The notes under the pieces: model-generated | Told to the model about the DNA's origin: nothing | Database searches by the model: none | What the model saw: the letters and a program-made list of their open reading frames with translations, nothing else | NCBI GenBank assembly: GCA_019347675.1 | Contig: JAHWKW010000006.1 | Coordinates: 1 to 64,000, forward strand | Reading direction: 5' to 3' | From: Actinomycetota bacterium | Lineage (GTDB): Bacteria > Actinomycetota > Nitriliruptoria > Nitriliruptorales > JAHWKO01 | DNA: 64,000 bases | Shown: positions 25,017-33,477 of the stretch, piece by piece | Layout of the letters: the number at the start of each line of letters is the position of its first letter | How positions within the stretch are numbered: the stretch's first letter is position 1 | Translations under genes and position numbers: made by a program

Positions 25017-25516
25017 CCTTTCGGGTCGGGCACCAGGCCCGTATCCGGCCAGTTGTCCGAGCACCCGCCGGTGGAGGCCGACGCCTGGCTGTGCCCGGTT
25101 TCCTGCCGCCTTTCGGCTGCCGGCGTTCGCTTCTGGGTCATCCTCGGCCCGCTGAGGGATTGGGCTTTCCTTACGGTCGGCTTACCGGCACCACCGACGG
25201 CGGGCCGGATCTCAACGGGGTTGCCACGTTCACACACACGAGATGCGACCGGCGAGGGCGCCCCCTTTACCCCGACAACGGCGGTGTTCCTACGACCGAG
25301 ATCCCGTCTCCCGGTCGCCGCCTGCCGCCTTGCAACGGCACGGTTGTTACCACCCCGCTGGACCATCCCATCCGCGAGGCTCCACGTAACGAGGCATCAC
25401 CAGGGGTTCACTTGCGTTCGCCCGTCCGGTCTTCCCCTCGCCTGTGGCCCCCGGATGGAACGGGGACCCTTGGGCTTACACCTGAGCTTCGCACCCCGCC
25501 GTTACCGGCGGCGCAC

Positions 25517-25760
25517 GTCAGGGCAGGGACGGGTCCACGGAACACTGGCCCAGAGCTACACATCCGACATTGGCGTCGACCTCCAATCTGTGCACTCACT
25601 CGACATGTGCGACCTCGTGTCGCACCAGAAAGCCGTGGTTGTCGCGCGCGTTGAGGAAGTTCATCATGGGCCATAGCGCGCCGGTAGAAGATTATGCAAG
25701 TTCATCGGCGCCGAGCGTCGCACGGGCGTCCACGAGATCGCGATTCGATGAGATGGTGCC
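25517..25760. other. Flank of the group II intron
   Basis: The minus-strand 5' exon side. A GTGCGACACGAGGTCGCAC inverted repeat near 25606-25624 is a possible intron-homing target or terminator. Weak frames only; I identify no gene here. Confidence 0.3.
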
Positions 25761-26150
25761 ATGGAGCTGGACGTTCATCCGACCGTGCTGGCGATCTGTC
25801 GACTGGACCCTTCCCGGGCTATCCCGGCTTGGGCCACGGGAGCGGCAGGTCCATTGGTGTCCGTGACCCGAACGAGTGACGAGCTGTCGGTCGTGATCCC
25901 CGAACACGCCGTGCCGCGCTCGGTGCGCTATGAGGGGTCCTGGCTGGGGATGTCGGTCCGTGGTCCGTTGGAGTTCTCGCTCACGGGTGTTGTGGCCGGA
26001 TTGTCGGCGCCACTGGCGGACGCGGGGATCCCGATCTTCGTCGTGTCGACCTTCGACACCGATTGGCTGTTGGTGCGCGCAGACGACATTGACCACGCTG
26101 TTGAGGCGCTAGGTGGTGCCGGGCATCAGGTCCATTTCCTGGAAGCCTGA
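25761..26150 (+). CDS. ACT-domain protein (CASTOR-like)
   Basis: 129 residues from ATG 25761. The first half contains SDELSVVIPEHAVP and RYEGSWLGMSVRGPLEFSLT; the second has the ACT-type GLSAPLADAGIPIFVVSTFD followed by TDWLLVRADDIDHAVEALGG. This double layout is that of the small ACT/CASTOR-fold proteins, which bind amino acids or other small ligands. Intact gene between a group II intron and an insertion sequence. Ligand unknown. Confidence 0.85.
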   Translation: MELDVHPTVLAICRLDPSRAIPAWATGAAGPLVSVTRTSDELSVVIPEHAVPRSVRYEGSWLGMSVRGPLEFSLTGVVAGLSAPLADAGIPIFVVSTFDTDWLLVRADDIDHAVEALGGAGHQVHFLEA

Positions 26151-26200
26151 TGACTGCCATGCTCATCTTTCGTTGTTCCCGCCGCGCGCAGTCGCAGTGG

Positions 26201-27096
26201 TTAGGCGGCCATCGGTGACGGTAGCCGTTCGTTGTGCTGTGCCTTGCGGTTCTCCCACTCGACGGGCGGGATGAACCCGATGGTGGAGTGCAGTCGCCGG
26301 TGGTTGTAGCGGGCGATTCATCGGAAGATCGCGGAACGTGCTTGGGCTCGGGTGCGGTAACGGCGGCGGTTGACGAGTTCGGCCTTCAGGGACGCGAAGA
26401 AGCTCTCCGCGACGGCGTTGCGTTCCGGGTGTCCGGGCGACAGCACGATCGCGCCCATCCCCAGCACGCCCTTGAACGCCAGGAACTCCTGGGTGAAGTA
26501 CACCTGCCCGCCACGCCGTGTGGAGATCGCCGGTTCGCCGTCGTACGCCCTTGCGGGGCACCCCGCCCAGCTCCTGCAGGCACCAGCGGTGCCCGCCGAG
26601 CACGTCGTGGGTCTGCTTGGAAGCGATCATGCGGGCCACGATCCACCGCGAGAACCCCGACACCCCCGCGATCACCGGCAGCCGCGCCACCTGCCCGTAG
26701 CCCACCGGGATGTCCACCGGGGGCTCCCACAGGTCCCACTGCGCCAGCTCACCCGGCTCGTAGGTCATGCGCCCGTACCCCTGCGGGATCAGGTAGTCCG
26801 GGCGGATCTCACACACCCGCTCACGCAGGATCGTCATCCCGCGCGTCCACCCGATCCGCTCGGCGATCACCGTCGCCGGCATGTCCGGCGTCTTGTGCAG
26901 CAGACGATGGATCTCCTCCCACCGCGTCCACCGCCGAGCCCGCTGGCACCCGCTCGTAGCGTGGCGGCGCGCTCGAGCGCACCGCCGTCCGCACCGTGTT
27001 GCGCGCCACACCCAACCGCCGGGCGATGGCCTTGATGCCCATGCCCTCGGCGAAGTGCAGTCGCCTGATCTCTGCCCACTCGTCCAACGTGATCAA
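26201..27096 (-). pseudogene. Chimeric IS21-type/IS3-type transposase, frameshifted with internal stop
   Basis: Read on the minus strand from TTG 27096 (strong AGGAGGAGG upstream). First comes an IstA-like HTH (EWAEIRRLHFAEGMGIKAIA, RRLGVARNTVR), then after a frameshift near 26930 the IstA middle (MTYEPGELAQWDLWEP, VIAGVSGFSRWIVARMIASK). After another shift it continues as FLAFKGVLGMGAIVLSPGHP, then IS3-family OrfB (ERNAVAESFFASLKAELVNR, RRYRTRAQARSAIFR), a TGA in place of the family Trp, and ARYNHRRLHSTIGFIPPVEW to TAA 26201-26203. The IS21 N-terminus and IS3 C-terminus in one locus show recombination between elements; inactive. Confidence 0.75.
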
Positions 27097-27497
27097 CTCC
27101 TCCTCCTGACCTCGAGCCCTACAGCTCGGGTCAGGCTCGGGGTCCAGCCGCTCGAAGCAGCGGAACCTCCGCAGGGTCAGGATTCGACCGTTGTCAGAGG
27201 GTCAGTATTCAGCCGTTGCCGACACCGCTTCCTCGCCGCGAACTCGTCGAGTGCCTCGCGGGGGATGCAACGGCAGCTCCGAGCTTTTTTGAACCGCCCC
27301 CAGGTCCTGCGCAGGCTCCCATCCGTGAGAAGATGGAGTCATGGGACGGACGATCATCAGGCAGGTACCGAAGCCGGTTCGTGAGCGAGGCGTGCAGTCT
27401 CGACCACGAGGGCCGCTACGACTCGCAGTGGGCCGCGCGACGGTCGCCGAGTACCGGTTGCCGATCCTCTCCACCTTAATCGCCATGCTGTGAAAGG
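27097..27497. other. IS end region and remnant sequence
   Basis: Contains the tandem 25-mers of the transposase-binding end and a plus-strand frame MGRTIIRQVPKPVRERGVQS to VAEYRLPILSTL that ends at 27487 and looks like a fragment of an unknown gene. No complete gene is seen. Confidence 0.35.
27173..27222 (+). repeat. Tandem 25-bp repeats at the IS terminus
   Basis: Two adjacent 25-mers starting AGGGTCAG-ATTC and containing CCGTTG, 19 of 25 positions the same. Multiple direct repeats of this kind (GGTCAG...CCGTTG) at element ends are transposase-binding sites in IS21-like elements. They lie 76 bp upstream of the IstA-type start, so probably mark its end. Confidence 0.55.
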
Positions 27498-27527
27498 AGG
27501 GCTTCGGCCCTAGCGGCTTGTAGCCGC
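27498..27527. terminator. Two stacked hairpins
   Basis: AGGGC-TTCG-GCCCT (27498-27511) and immediately GCGGCT-TGT-AGCCGC (27513-27527). Perfect stems with a stable TTCG loop. Located downstream of the minus-strand MFS/MBL operon (ends 27705); could terminate it, although no T-run follows. Confidence 0.4.
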
Positions 27528-27704
27528 CTTCTGCCCGTCGTTTCGGCCCCGACCTCCTGCGGGTTTATGTGCCGCCTCCACGGCGTCCCCCGACCGCGCG
27601 ACCTTGGATATGGGCGCTTTGCCGACGCGTCGCCGGGTCCTGCTGACGACGTGGCGGTATCACCCAGCAGCGTGTGACCGTCTGGATGCCGCACCGCTGC
27701 CGAC

Positions 27705-28988
27705 TCAGAGTTGTCGCCAGGCGATGAGCGGGGGCCGGCGGAGCGTCTCGCGCATCCGTAGGGCGACGTCGACGCCGCTGAACGCTGTGACGAGGGCGAC
27801 AACGACGATCGCGGCGGCGATCGAGTACAGGTCGGCCAGCGCGCCGGCCAGGACGGCGCCGACGGTGAACCCGATGTCGCGCCACAGCCGGTAGACCCCG
27901 ACGGCCGCGCCGCGCCAGCTGGGGTGGGCGACGTCACCGACGGCTGCGATCAGGGTCGGGTAGGCCATCGCGGTACCGGCACCGAACAGGACGCTACCGG
28001 CGGCCCAGGCGGCGAACGTGTCGCCAGCGGCGATGGACAGCAGGCCGGCGGCTTCGGTGAGCTGGCCGGCGGCGATGAGCCACTTGCGACCGATCCGGTC
28101 GGACAGCGCGCCGGTGGCCAGCTGTCCGATGCCCCAGACGGCCGGCGCGATGGCGGTCAGCAGCCCCACCCTGGACAGGTCGAGGTCGCCCGCGGCGAAG
28201 AAGACGGGGAACAGCCCCCAGGCCATGCCTTCGTTGAGGTTGTTGACCAGGCCGGCCTGGCTGGCCGCCGACAGCGACCGGTCGCGCCAGGTCGCCAACG
28301 CGAACACCTGCCGGGCGGTCAGCTCACCGTCGTGGCCGTCGGGGCCGGCGCCGTGGTTGGCGACCTCGTGGGCGACGTGGCCGGTGGTCTCGCGCACGAA
28401 CACTGCCGACAGGCCCAGGCCGACCGCGGCGAACGCCAGGCCCAGCAGGAACGGGCCGGGGCGCAGGCCGGCGGTCTCAGCGATCGCGCCGGTCGCCCAC
28501 GCGGCCACCGCGACCGCGCCGTAGCCGGCGGCCTCGTTGAACCCCATCGCGGTGCCGCGCCGCATCGGTCCGACGAGGTCGATCTTCATGATCACCGTGA
28601 CCGACCACGCCAGGCCCTGGTTGACGCCGAGCAAAACGTTGGCCGCGATCACCCATCCCCATGACGGCGCCCAGATGAGCAACAGTGGCACGGGGAGCGC
28701 AGCCAGCCAGCCGGCCACCAGCACGGGCTTGCGGCCGAACCGGTCGGCCAGCCTCCCGGCGAAGTAGTTGACGGCGGCCTTGGTCAACCCGAACGCGGCG
28801 ATGAAGGACAGCATCGCGCTGTACGCGGCGATGGCGAACTCCCGCTGGGCGAGCAGCGGCACGACGGTGCGTTCCTGGCCCACCATGCCGCCGACGAGCG
28901 CGTTGACGGCGACCAGCAGCATGAACTGCGGCAGGTTGGCGCCCAGCCCCAGACGGACGGCCGGGCGGTATGTGGCGGTTTGGGTCAC
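27705..28988 (-). CDS. MFS transporter
   Basis: 427 residues, twelve hydrophobic segments. The MFS loop motif appears as GRLADRFGRKPVLVAG after TM2 and again as GALSDRIGRKWLIAAG in the second half; GQERTVVPLLAQREFAI follows TM1. It is the last gene of a minus-strand unit with the MBL-rhodanese gene (overlap ATGA at 28985-28988), a pairing common in actinobacterial sulfur/thiol-stress clusters. The likely job is export or uptake of a sulfur-related compound, but the substrate is not readable from sequence. Confidence 0.9.
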   Translation of the reverse strand: MTQTATYRPAVRLGLGANLPQFMLLVAVNALVGGMVGQERTVVPLLAQREFAIAAYSAMLSFIAAFGLTKAAVNYFAGRLADRFGRKPVLVAGWLAALPVPLLLIWAPSWGWVIAANVLLGVNQGLAWSVTVIMKIDLVGPMRRGTAMGFNEAAGYGAVAVAAWATGAIAETAGLRPGPFLLGLAFAAVGLGLSAVFVRETTGHVAHEVANHGAGPDGHDGELTARQVFALATWRDRSLSAASQAGLVNNLNEGMAWGLFPVFFAAGDLDLSRVGLLTAIAPAVWGIGQLATGALSDRIGRKWLIAAGQLTEAAGLLSIAAGDTFAAWAAGSVLFGAGTAMAYPTLIAAVGDVAHPSWRGAAVGVYRLWRDIGFTVGAVLAGALADLYSIAAAIVVVALVTAFSGVDVALRMRETLRRPPLIAWRQL

Positions 28989-30334
28989 GCGTCACCGCTG
29001 CCGATGAGCGGCCCCAGCTGCTCGGGGCTGCCGGCGAGCACGGCGACATCGCGGTGGCCGGACTGTTCGAGCACGCTGGCTGCGGACATCGCCCGCTCGC
29101 CGTGGGCGCAATGGACGAGAAGCGGGCCGGCCGGGATGGGTCCGGTGTCGTCGCCGAGCGTGCCGAGCTCCACGTGGACCGCGCCCGGCAGGTGCCCGGC
29201 GGCGAACTCCGAGGACTGACGGATGTCGAGGACCGTGCGGCCGTCCGCGGCGGCGGCGTCGACCAGCGGCGTGCGGGACACGTCTCGGCCGGCGGCCCGC
29301 CAGGCGTCCATCCCCCCGGCGAGTTCCCCGGCGAGACGCTCGAACCCGATCGTCAGGGCTGCCCAGACCAGCTCGGTGCGCTCGACGGCGTCGCCGGTGA
29401 CGAACACGACCGGACGGTCGCGAGGGAGTAGCCAGCCGAGCCAGGTCGCGAACTGGGCCCGCCACGCGATCGACAGCGCGCCGTGAATGTGGCCGGCAGC
29501 GAACGCGTCGATCGGGCGGACGTCGACCAGTTCCGCCCCGCCGGCCACGGCGGCGTCGACCTCGCCGACCGACAGCTGCGCCAGTCGCGGCGGCGTCGGG
29601 CCGTGGACGGTTGGGCCGGCACGGTTCACATCGCGCAGCTGGTGGAAGTACGGCGGGTAGGACCCGTAGCCGTCCAGCAGGCGGGCGACGAACGTGTCCT
29701 GGTCGGGGTCGTCGGCCAGCAGCGGGTTTGAGGCCCGCTCCCGCCCGATCGTGGTGGTGCGCTCCCCGCCGGGCGTCGTGGCGCAGAACGACCCGCCGCC
29801 GTGGGTGGGGTACACCGGCAGGTCGTCGGGCAGGGCAAGCAGCCGCTGGTGGATCGACCGGTACGCGTCGCGGGCGAGCGGCTCGGTCTGATCGGGTGCG
29901 AGCAGGTCGGTACGGGCAACCCCACCCGCGATCAGCGTGCCACCGGAGAACAAGCCCAGCGGCCGGGACGCGTCGAGCAGCAGGTAGGCCACATGCTCAG
30001 GAGTGTGGCCGGGCGTGGCGATCGCCTGCAAGGTCAGCCCGCCGAGGTCGACCTCGTCGCGGTCGCTCAGCCGACGGTGGGGGAAGGCCAGCTCGCTGCC
30101 GACGGGGACCATCAGTTGCGCGCCGAGCGCCGACAGCTCGCGGCCGCCGGAGACGAAGTCCGCATGCAGATGTGTCTCGACGACGAACCGCGCCACTAGG
30201 CCCCGGCGCTCGAGGGTGGCCAGGTACGGGCGCGGATCTCGTTGGGGGTCGACGACCAGGGCGCCGCCGTCGCCGAGATCCACCACGTAGGCGCTGTTGC
30301 CCAGACCCTCGTCCACGAGCGCGGTCACGTCCAC
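28985..30334 (-). CDS. MBL-fold hydrolase fused to two rhodanese domains (persulfide dioxygenase-like)
   Basis: 449 residues. The MBL domain has THLHADFVSGG (residues 54-64), TPGHTPEHVAYLLLD and PTHGGGSFC, the mononuclear-iron/glyoxalase-II-like pattern of persulfide dioxygenases. Two rhodanese domains follow: VDVRPIDAFAAGHIHGAL to a degenerate active site (FVTGDAVER, no Cys), and LDIRQSSEFAAGHLPGAVHV with the active loop VHCAHGERAM containing Cys. The fusion suggests handling of glutathione or other low-molecular-weight persulfides and sulfite. Likely controlled by the divergent ArsR-rhodanese regulator. Confidence 0.88.
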   Translation of the reverse strand: MDVTALVDEGLGNSAYVVDLGDGGALVVDPQRDPRPYLATLERRGLVARFVVETHLHADFVSGGRELSALGAQLMVPVGSELAFPHRRLSDRDEVDLGGLTLQAIATPGHTPEHVAYLLLDASRPLGLFSGGTLIAGGVARTDLLAPDQTEPLARDAYRSIHQRLLALPDDLPVYPTHGGGSFCATTPGGERTTTIGRERASNPLLADDPDQDTFVARLLDGYGSYPPYFHQLRDVNRAGPTVHGPTPPRLAQLSVGEVDAAVAGGAELVDVRPIDAFAAGHIHGALSIAWRAQFATWLGWLLPRDRPVVFVTGDAVERTELVWAALTIGFERLAGELAGGMDAWRAAGRDVSRTPLVDAAAADGRTVLDIRQSSEFAAGHLPGAVHVELGTLGDDTGPIPAGPLLVHCAHGERAMSAASVLEQSGHRDVAVLAGSPEQLGPLIGSGDA

Positions 30335-30384
30335 GCCAGTCCTCCGAACGGTCGTGCGGCGACGCCACCTCGGGCGAGTGCGCG

Positions 30385-31212
30385 TCAGCGTCCGGGATCG
30401 CCAGCGCCGTCCCCGGATTCCGCCGGGCGGGTCCCCACGACCGCGATGTAGCCCAGGTAGGGCACCGCCCGCGCCATCCGCGGCATCAGCCAGGCGAGGC
30501 GCCGCAGGTAGACCTTCCGGCTCATGCTGCGGGCAGCGAAGGCGAGCATCCCGCGAACCCCCTCGTCATCGAGGAAACCTGGAACGGTCAGCATCTCGAA
30601 CGGTCCGACTGTGGTGCGCACGTCGCTCAGCCCGGCATCCTCGTACACTTCCACCCAGTCCTGGACGCTGTCGAACCGCAGGCCGGGACAGACCTCGCCC
30701 AGGAAGATCCGTCGGGCCTCGTCCGTCGGGGGTCGGCGCCAGAAGAACTCCGTCGCTAGGACCCGGCCGCCGGGGCGGCACACCCGGACGAGCTCCCGGG
30801 CGGCGACGCGACGGCGGACGAACATCGTGACCGCCTCGGCGATCACGCGGTCGAACGCGCCATCCGGGTAGGGCAGCGCGGTGATGTCGGCCCACTCCAC
30901 GCCGACGAGACCACTCACACCGGCGCGGTCCACGGCACGTCGGGCGAGGCCCAGCATCAGCTGCGAGATGTCCGCGGCGGTCACCTGGGCGCCGTGGCTC
31001 CGTGCGATGCGCACCGCGGTCGTCCCCGAACCGCAACCGATGTCCAGGACCTGCTGCCCCGCCCCGATGTCCGCCCACGCCAACAGTTGCTCGGTGGCCC
31101 GACGGCCACCGGGGTGCACGTACCGCTTGCCCAGCAGCGCCATCAACTCGTAGGGATCCAGCTCCTGCACGGCCCGCGGCGCGACCCGTATGACATCGTC
31201 CGTCAGTATCAT
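30385..31212 (-). CDS. Class I SAM-dependent methyltransferase
   Basis: 275 residues. Motif I is VLDIGCGSGTTAVRIARSHG near residue 60, motif II TAADISQLML, post-I WADITALPYPDGAFD and the VLATEFFWRRPP strand. A small-molecule methyltransferase of the UbiE/Methyltransf_11 type. First gene of the minus-strand unit, 50 bp before the MBL-rhodanese gene, and divergent from the ArsR fusion, so co-regulation is likely. Substrate unknown; a thiol or metalloid is a reasonable guess from context. Confidence 0.88.
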   Translation of the reverse strand: MILTDDVIRVAPRAVQELDPYELMALLGKRYVHPGGRRATEQLLAWADIGAGQQVLDIGCGSGTTAVRIARSHGAQVTAADISQLMLGLARRAVDRAGVSGLVGVEWADITALPYPDGAFDRVIAEAVTMFVRRRVAARELVRVCRPGGRVLATEFFWRRPPTDEARRIFLGEVCPGLRFDSVQDWVEVYEDAGLSDVRTTVGPFEMLTVPGFLDDEGVRGMLAFAARSMSRKVYLRRLAWLMPRMARAVPYLGYIAVVGTRPAESGDGAGDPGR

Positions 31213-31228
31213 CGGCTGGCCCTTTGTT

Positions 31229-31296
31229 CAAATGAGTGTTTGTGTACTGGCATCATGCTGTACGCCACGCGTATAGTCAAGTAGATATTTGAAATC
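31229..31296. promoter_or_regulatory. Divergent promoter with two dyads, candidate ArsR-family operators
   Basis: The AT-rich region between the methyltransferase and the ArsR-rhodanese gene holds CAAATGAGTGTTTG (31229-31242, CAAA n6 TTTG) and GATATTTGAAATC (31284-31296). The shared TTTGAA/TTCAAA motif is inverted across the region. Both lie where a repressor would cover the divergent promoters. Confidence 0.5.
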
Positions 31297-31328
31297 GATT
31301 GCCCGGCGTGACCGGCGAGGAGCTGCCG

Positions 31329-32000
31329 ATGGCGCACCAGCAACGGCGGGCCGCCAAGGACGCGCTGTTCGACGGGCTCGCCCGCATCGCCCGGGCCCTG
31401 GCCTCCGGACGGCGGGCCGAGATCATCGAGCTGCTGGCGCAGGGCGAGCGCACGGTCGAAGAGATCGCCGACGAGGTCGGTCAGAGCGTGGCCAACACCT
31501 CGCACCACCTGCGCACCCTGGCTCGTGCCGGCCTGGTGGCCACCCGCCGCAGCGGCACCTACGTGCACTACCGGCTCGTCTCAGATCAGGTCGCCGAAGC
31601 CTGGTGGGCGCTCCGGCGTCTAGCCGCCAGCCAACTCGACGACGTCGACCAGCTCGCCCGCGCCTACCTCGGCGACCGCGACGAGATCGAGACCATCACC
31701 CGCGGGCAGCTACGGGAACGAATCGACCGCGGCGAGGTCGTGGTCGTCGACGTCCGCCCCGCACCGGAATACTCCGCCGGCCACATCCCAGAGGCGATCT
31801 CGATCCCCCCAGACCGCCTCGACGACCTGCTCGATGACCTACCGGCCGACCGGGACGTCGTCGCCTACTGCCGCGGGCCGTACTGCGTCTACGCCGACGA
31901 CGCCGTCCGACGGCTCCGCGAACGAGGACAGCGAGCGATACGTCTCCAAGATGGCCTGCCCGAATGGCGCCACGCCGGCCACCCGATCGAATCCACCTGA
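31329..32000 (+). CDS. ArsR-family HTH regulator fused to a rhodanese domain
   Basis: 223 residues from ATG 31329 preceded by GAGGAG; an ATG-less extension to 31299 is possible. N-terminal winged helix: GRRAEIIELLAQGERTVEEI, SVANTSHHLRTLARAGLV. C-terminal rhodanese from residue 120: VVVVDVRPAPEYSAGHIPEA, active loop VAYCRGPYCVYADDAVR with the catalytic Cys. Such fusions likely sense persulfides through the rhodanese Cys and derepress thiol-detoxification genes. Divergent from the methyltransferase, MBL-rhodanese, MFS unit, which it presumably controls. Confidence 0.9.
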   Translation: MAHQQRRAAKDALFDGLARIARALASGRRAEIIELLAQGERTVEEIADEVGQSVANTSHHLRTLARAGLVATRRSGTYVHYRLVSDQVAEAWWALRRLAASQLDDVDQLARAYLGDRDEIETITRGQLRERIDRGEVVVVDVRPAPEYSAGHIPEAISIPPDRLDDLLDDLPADRDVVAYCRGPYCVYADDAVRRLRERGQRAIRLQDGLPEWRHAGHPIEST

Positions 32001-32080
32001 CCGAGCGATCCCCCACGGTTCGGCGTCCCCGGGTACCGGAGCGCCTCATCCACATCATCCCGTGGATATCACATCATCCC

Positions 32081-32251
32081 GACATGCCCGATGCCGTGGT
32101 CCGTCGCGCGCCAGGTGCCGGGGAGGTGTACCGCCCAGTCACCGACCCGGCGCACGACCGGTTCCGGGGCGGCTACTCCGGCTACTTGCAGGACCCCGAC
32201 GGCCACCTCCGGGAGATCGCATGGAACCCTGCGTGGGAGACGGAGACCTGA
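32081..32251 (+). pseudogene. C-terminal remnant of a VOC-family protein
   Basis: The frame ends GAGEVYRPVTDPAHDRFRGG then YSGYLQDPDGHLREIAWNPAW, the C-terminal beta-alpha module of glyoxalase/bleomycin-resistance (VOC) proteins with the metal-site region (GYSGYxxDPDGHxxExAWNP). No N-terminal half is present upstream. A truncated leftover after the regulator gene. Confidence 0.7.
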
Positions 32252-32852
32252 AACGCACTCCCGTCCATGGATCTCATGCGAGTCCGACACGGTGAGGCAC
32301 GGTGATGACCGTGCCGGCCTCTCGCGGGCCCTGTGTCTCGGGGTAGTGGGTGACGGACAGGATGCGGTCTTCGTCGCTAGAGACGTATGGACCGCCGGAT
32401 AGCATCGCCTCGGACGTGCTGCCGGGTTCGCAGGGTCAGCTGGCGGTCGATGCGTTCACGGCATGCCCGGCGGGGGCTTTGGAATTCGTGTCTGCCGCCG
32501 CACCAGACCAGCAGCGCTTCGCTGCCGGGGATTTTGAGCACCATTCGTCACTGCAGCCTGTAGAGGCACGACGGTCGTCGTCGGGAATGGCACCGATCGG
32601 TGTGGCTCCCTGCAACGACGGTCGGCGGGTTCGCTGTTGCCTCGTACCTCTCAGCGGGAGCTCGACAGATTCCCGGACGCCGTTCCTGGCCCAACTGTGT
32701 GCGTCGATAGGGCCGACCGCCCGTCTCGCTGCCACTTCCTTCGTGCCGCAACAAGACCTGTTGACCCGCCTGCTCGGGGACCCTCTGCCGGAGCGGGTTT
32801 GCGCTCCGAGCACAAATCGTCGCCTGACTGCACCGGGCGTACGCCCGCCGCA
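32252..32852. other. Interval without a recognisable gene
   Basis: Six hundred bases between a VOC remnant and the HIT gene. Frames on both strands are interrupted or Arg/Ser-rich; none shows a family motif. Confidence 0.4.
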
Positions 32853-33305
32853 TCAGCCACCGCGACGGTCGGCTTCGGACAGTGCCCCAGCAAGACGGTC
32901 TGCGATGCGTTGGCGCTGCTCGAGCCCGGTGGAGTCCACCGGACCAGAGCGTGTCCCGCGAGGTGGCACGGTGGCGGCGACGTGGACGTGCACGTGCGGG
33001 ACGGATTGGTAGGTGGAAACCCCATTGTTCTGCCAGACCGCGATGCCTTCCACGTCGTAGCAGAGTGCGACCGCCCGGGCGACCCGCGTCACGGTCGCGA
33101 ACAGCACAGCCGCCTCACGCTCGTACAGCTCTAGGATCGTGGGCACGTGACGAGTGGGCACCACCAGCACGTGGGGATCGCCGCGCTTCTCCGCAGTCAC
33201 CAACACGGCCGTGTCGGCCGTCCTGGCCGCAGCCGGATAGACCAGCCTGCCCACGAACGCCTCGCAGTACGGGCACGGATCCAGCCGAGGCAACTCTATG
33301 GGCAC
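32853..33305 (-). CDS. HIT-family nucleotide hydrolase/transferase
   Basis: 150 residues from GTG 33305 (a start at 33359 would add 18 residues unlike the family). The N-terminus has the zinc-site CPYC at residues 11-14; the catalytic histidine triad is VPHVHVHVA near residue 105, preceded by VWQNNGVSTYQSVPH. HIT proteins hydrolyse or transfer AMP from dinucleotides and aminoacyl-adenylates. Stands alone on the minus strand. Confidence 0.88.
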   Translation of the reverse strand: MPIELPRLDPCPYCEAFVGRLVYPAAARTADTAVLVTAEKRGDPHVLVVPTRHVPTILELYEREAAVLFATVTRVARAVALCYDVEGIAVWQNNGVSTYQSVPHVHVHVAATVPPRGTRSGPVDSTGLEQRQRIADRLAGALSEADRRGG

Positions 33306-33393
33306 CCCACAGGTATACCGCCGACCAGGATCACAACCGGGTCCGCCCCACAATGTCAAGCAATGGCACGATCGTTGTCAGCCGGCTGCGTCC

Positions 33394-33477
33394 GTGAAGA
33401 CAAAGATCGAAGACCTCGCCGGGGCCGACCTCGACATCGAGGTGCGGATCCCCACCACTCACCCCAGGTCCCGGTGA
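33394..33477 (+). CDS. 27-residue leader-like peptide (very weak)
   Basis: GTG 33394 encodes VKTKIEDLAGADLDIEVRIP TTHPRSR. The ADLDIEVRI stretch is loosely like FxLD-type lanthipeptide leaders, but no Cys-rich core follows in frame (a Cys-rich stretch does occur just after in other frames) and no lanthipeptide enzyme is recognisable nearby. Could be chance or a remnant. Confidence 0.2.
   Translation: MKTKIEDLAGADLDIEVRIPTTHPRSR

Larger units (their letters stand above)
24794..25516 (-). mobile_element. Group II intron that has lost its reverse transcriptase
   Basis: On the minus strand the 5' end is proposed at 25516 (GTGCGCC, matching the GUGYG consensus), followed by domain I-like stems and internal motifs such as GGGGTGGTAACAACCGTGCC and TTGCAAGGCGGCAGGCG. 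Domain IV contains a short inverted repeat (GGGTCAG / CTGACCC) around a 36-codon stump of the intron-encoded protein. Domain V is textbook (24831-24864), then a domain VI-like hairpin GGCCGGGG...CCCCGGC and the end CTACCCGAC at 24794. Length about 723 nt, so the roughly 1.5-kb reverse transcriptase/maturase gene is gone. The 3' end is more certain than the 5' end. Confidence 0.8.

Noticed and set aside
25053-25676. Plus-strand 207-codon frame rich in Pro/Arg
   Set aside because: Antisense to the group II intron; similar frames are often annotated as hypothetical proteins but result from the structured RNA sequence.
27498-27527. Strong rho-independent terminator
   Set aside because: Stems are perfect but no T-run follows; kept only as a low-confidence terminator-like structure.
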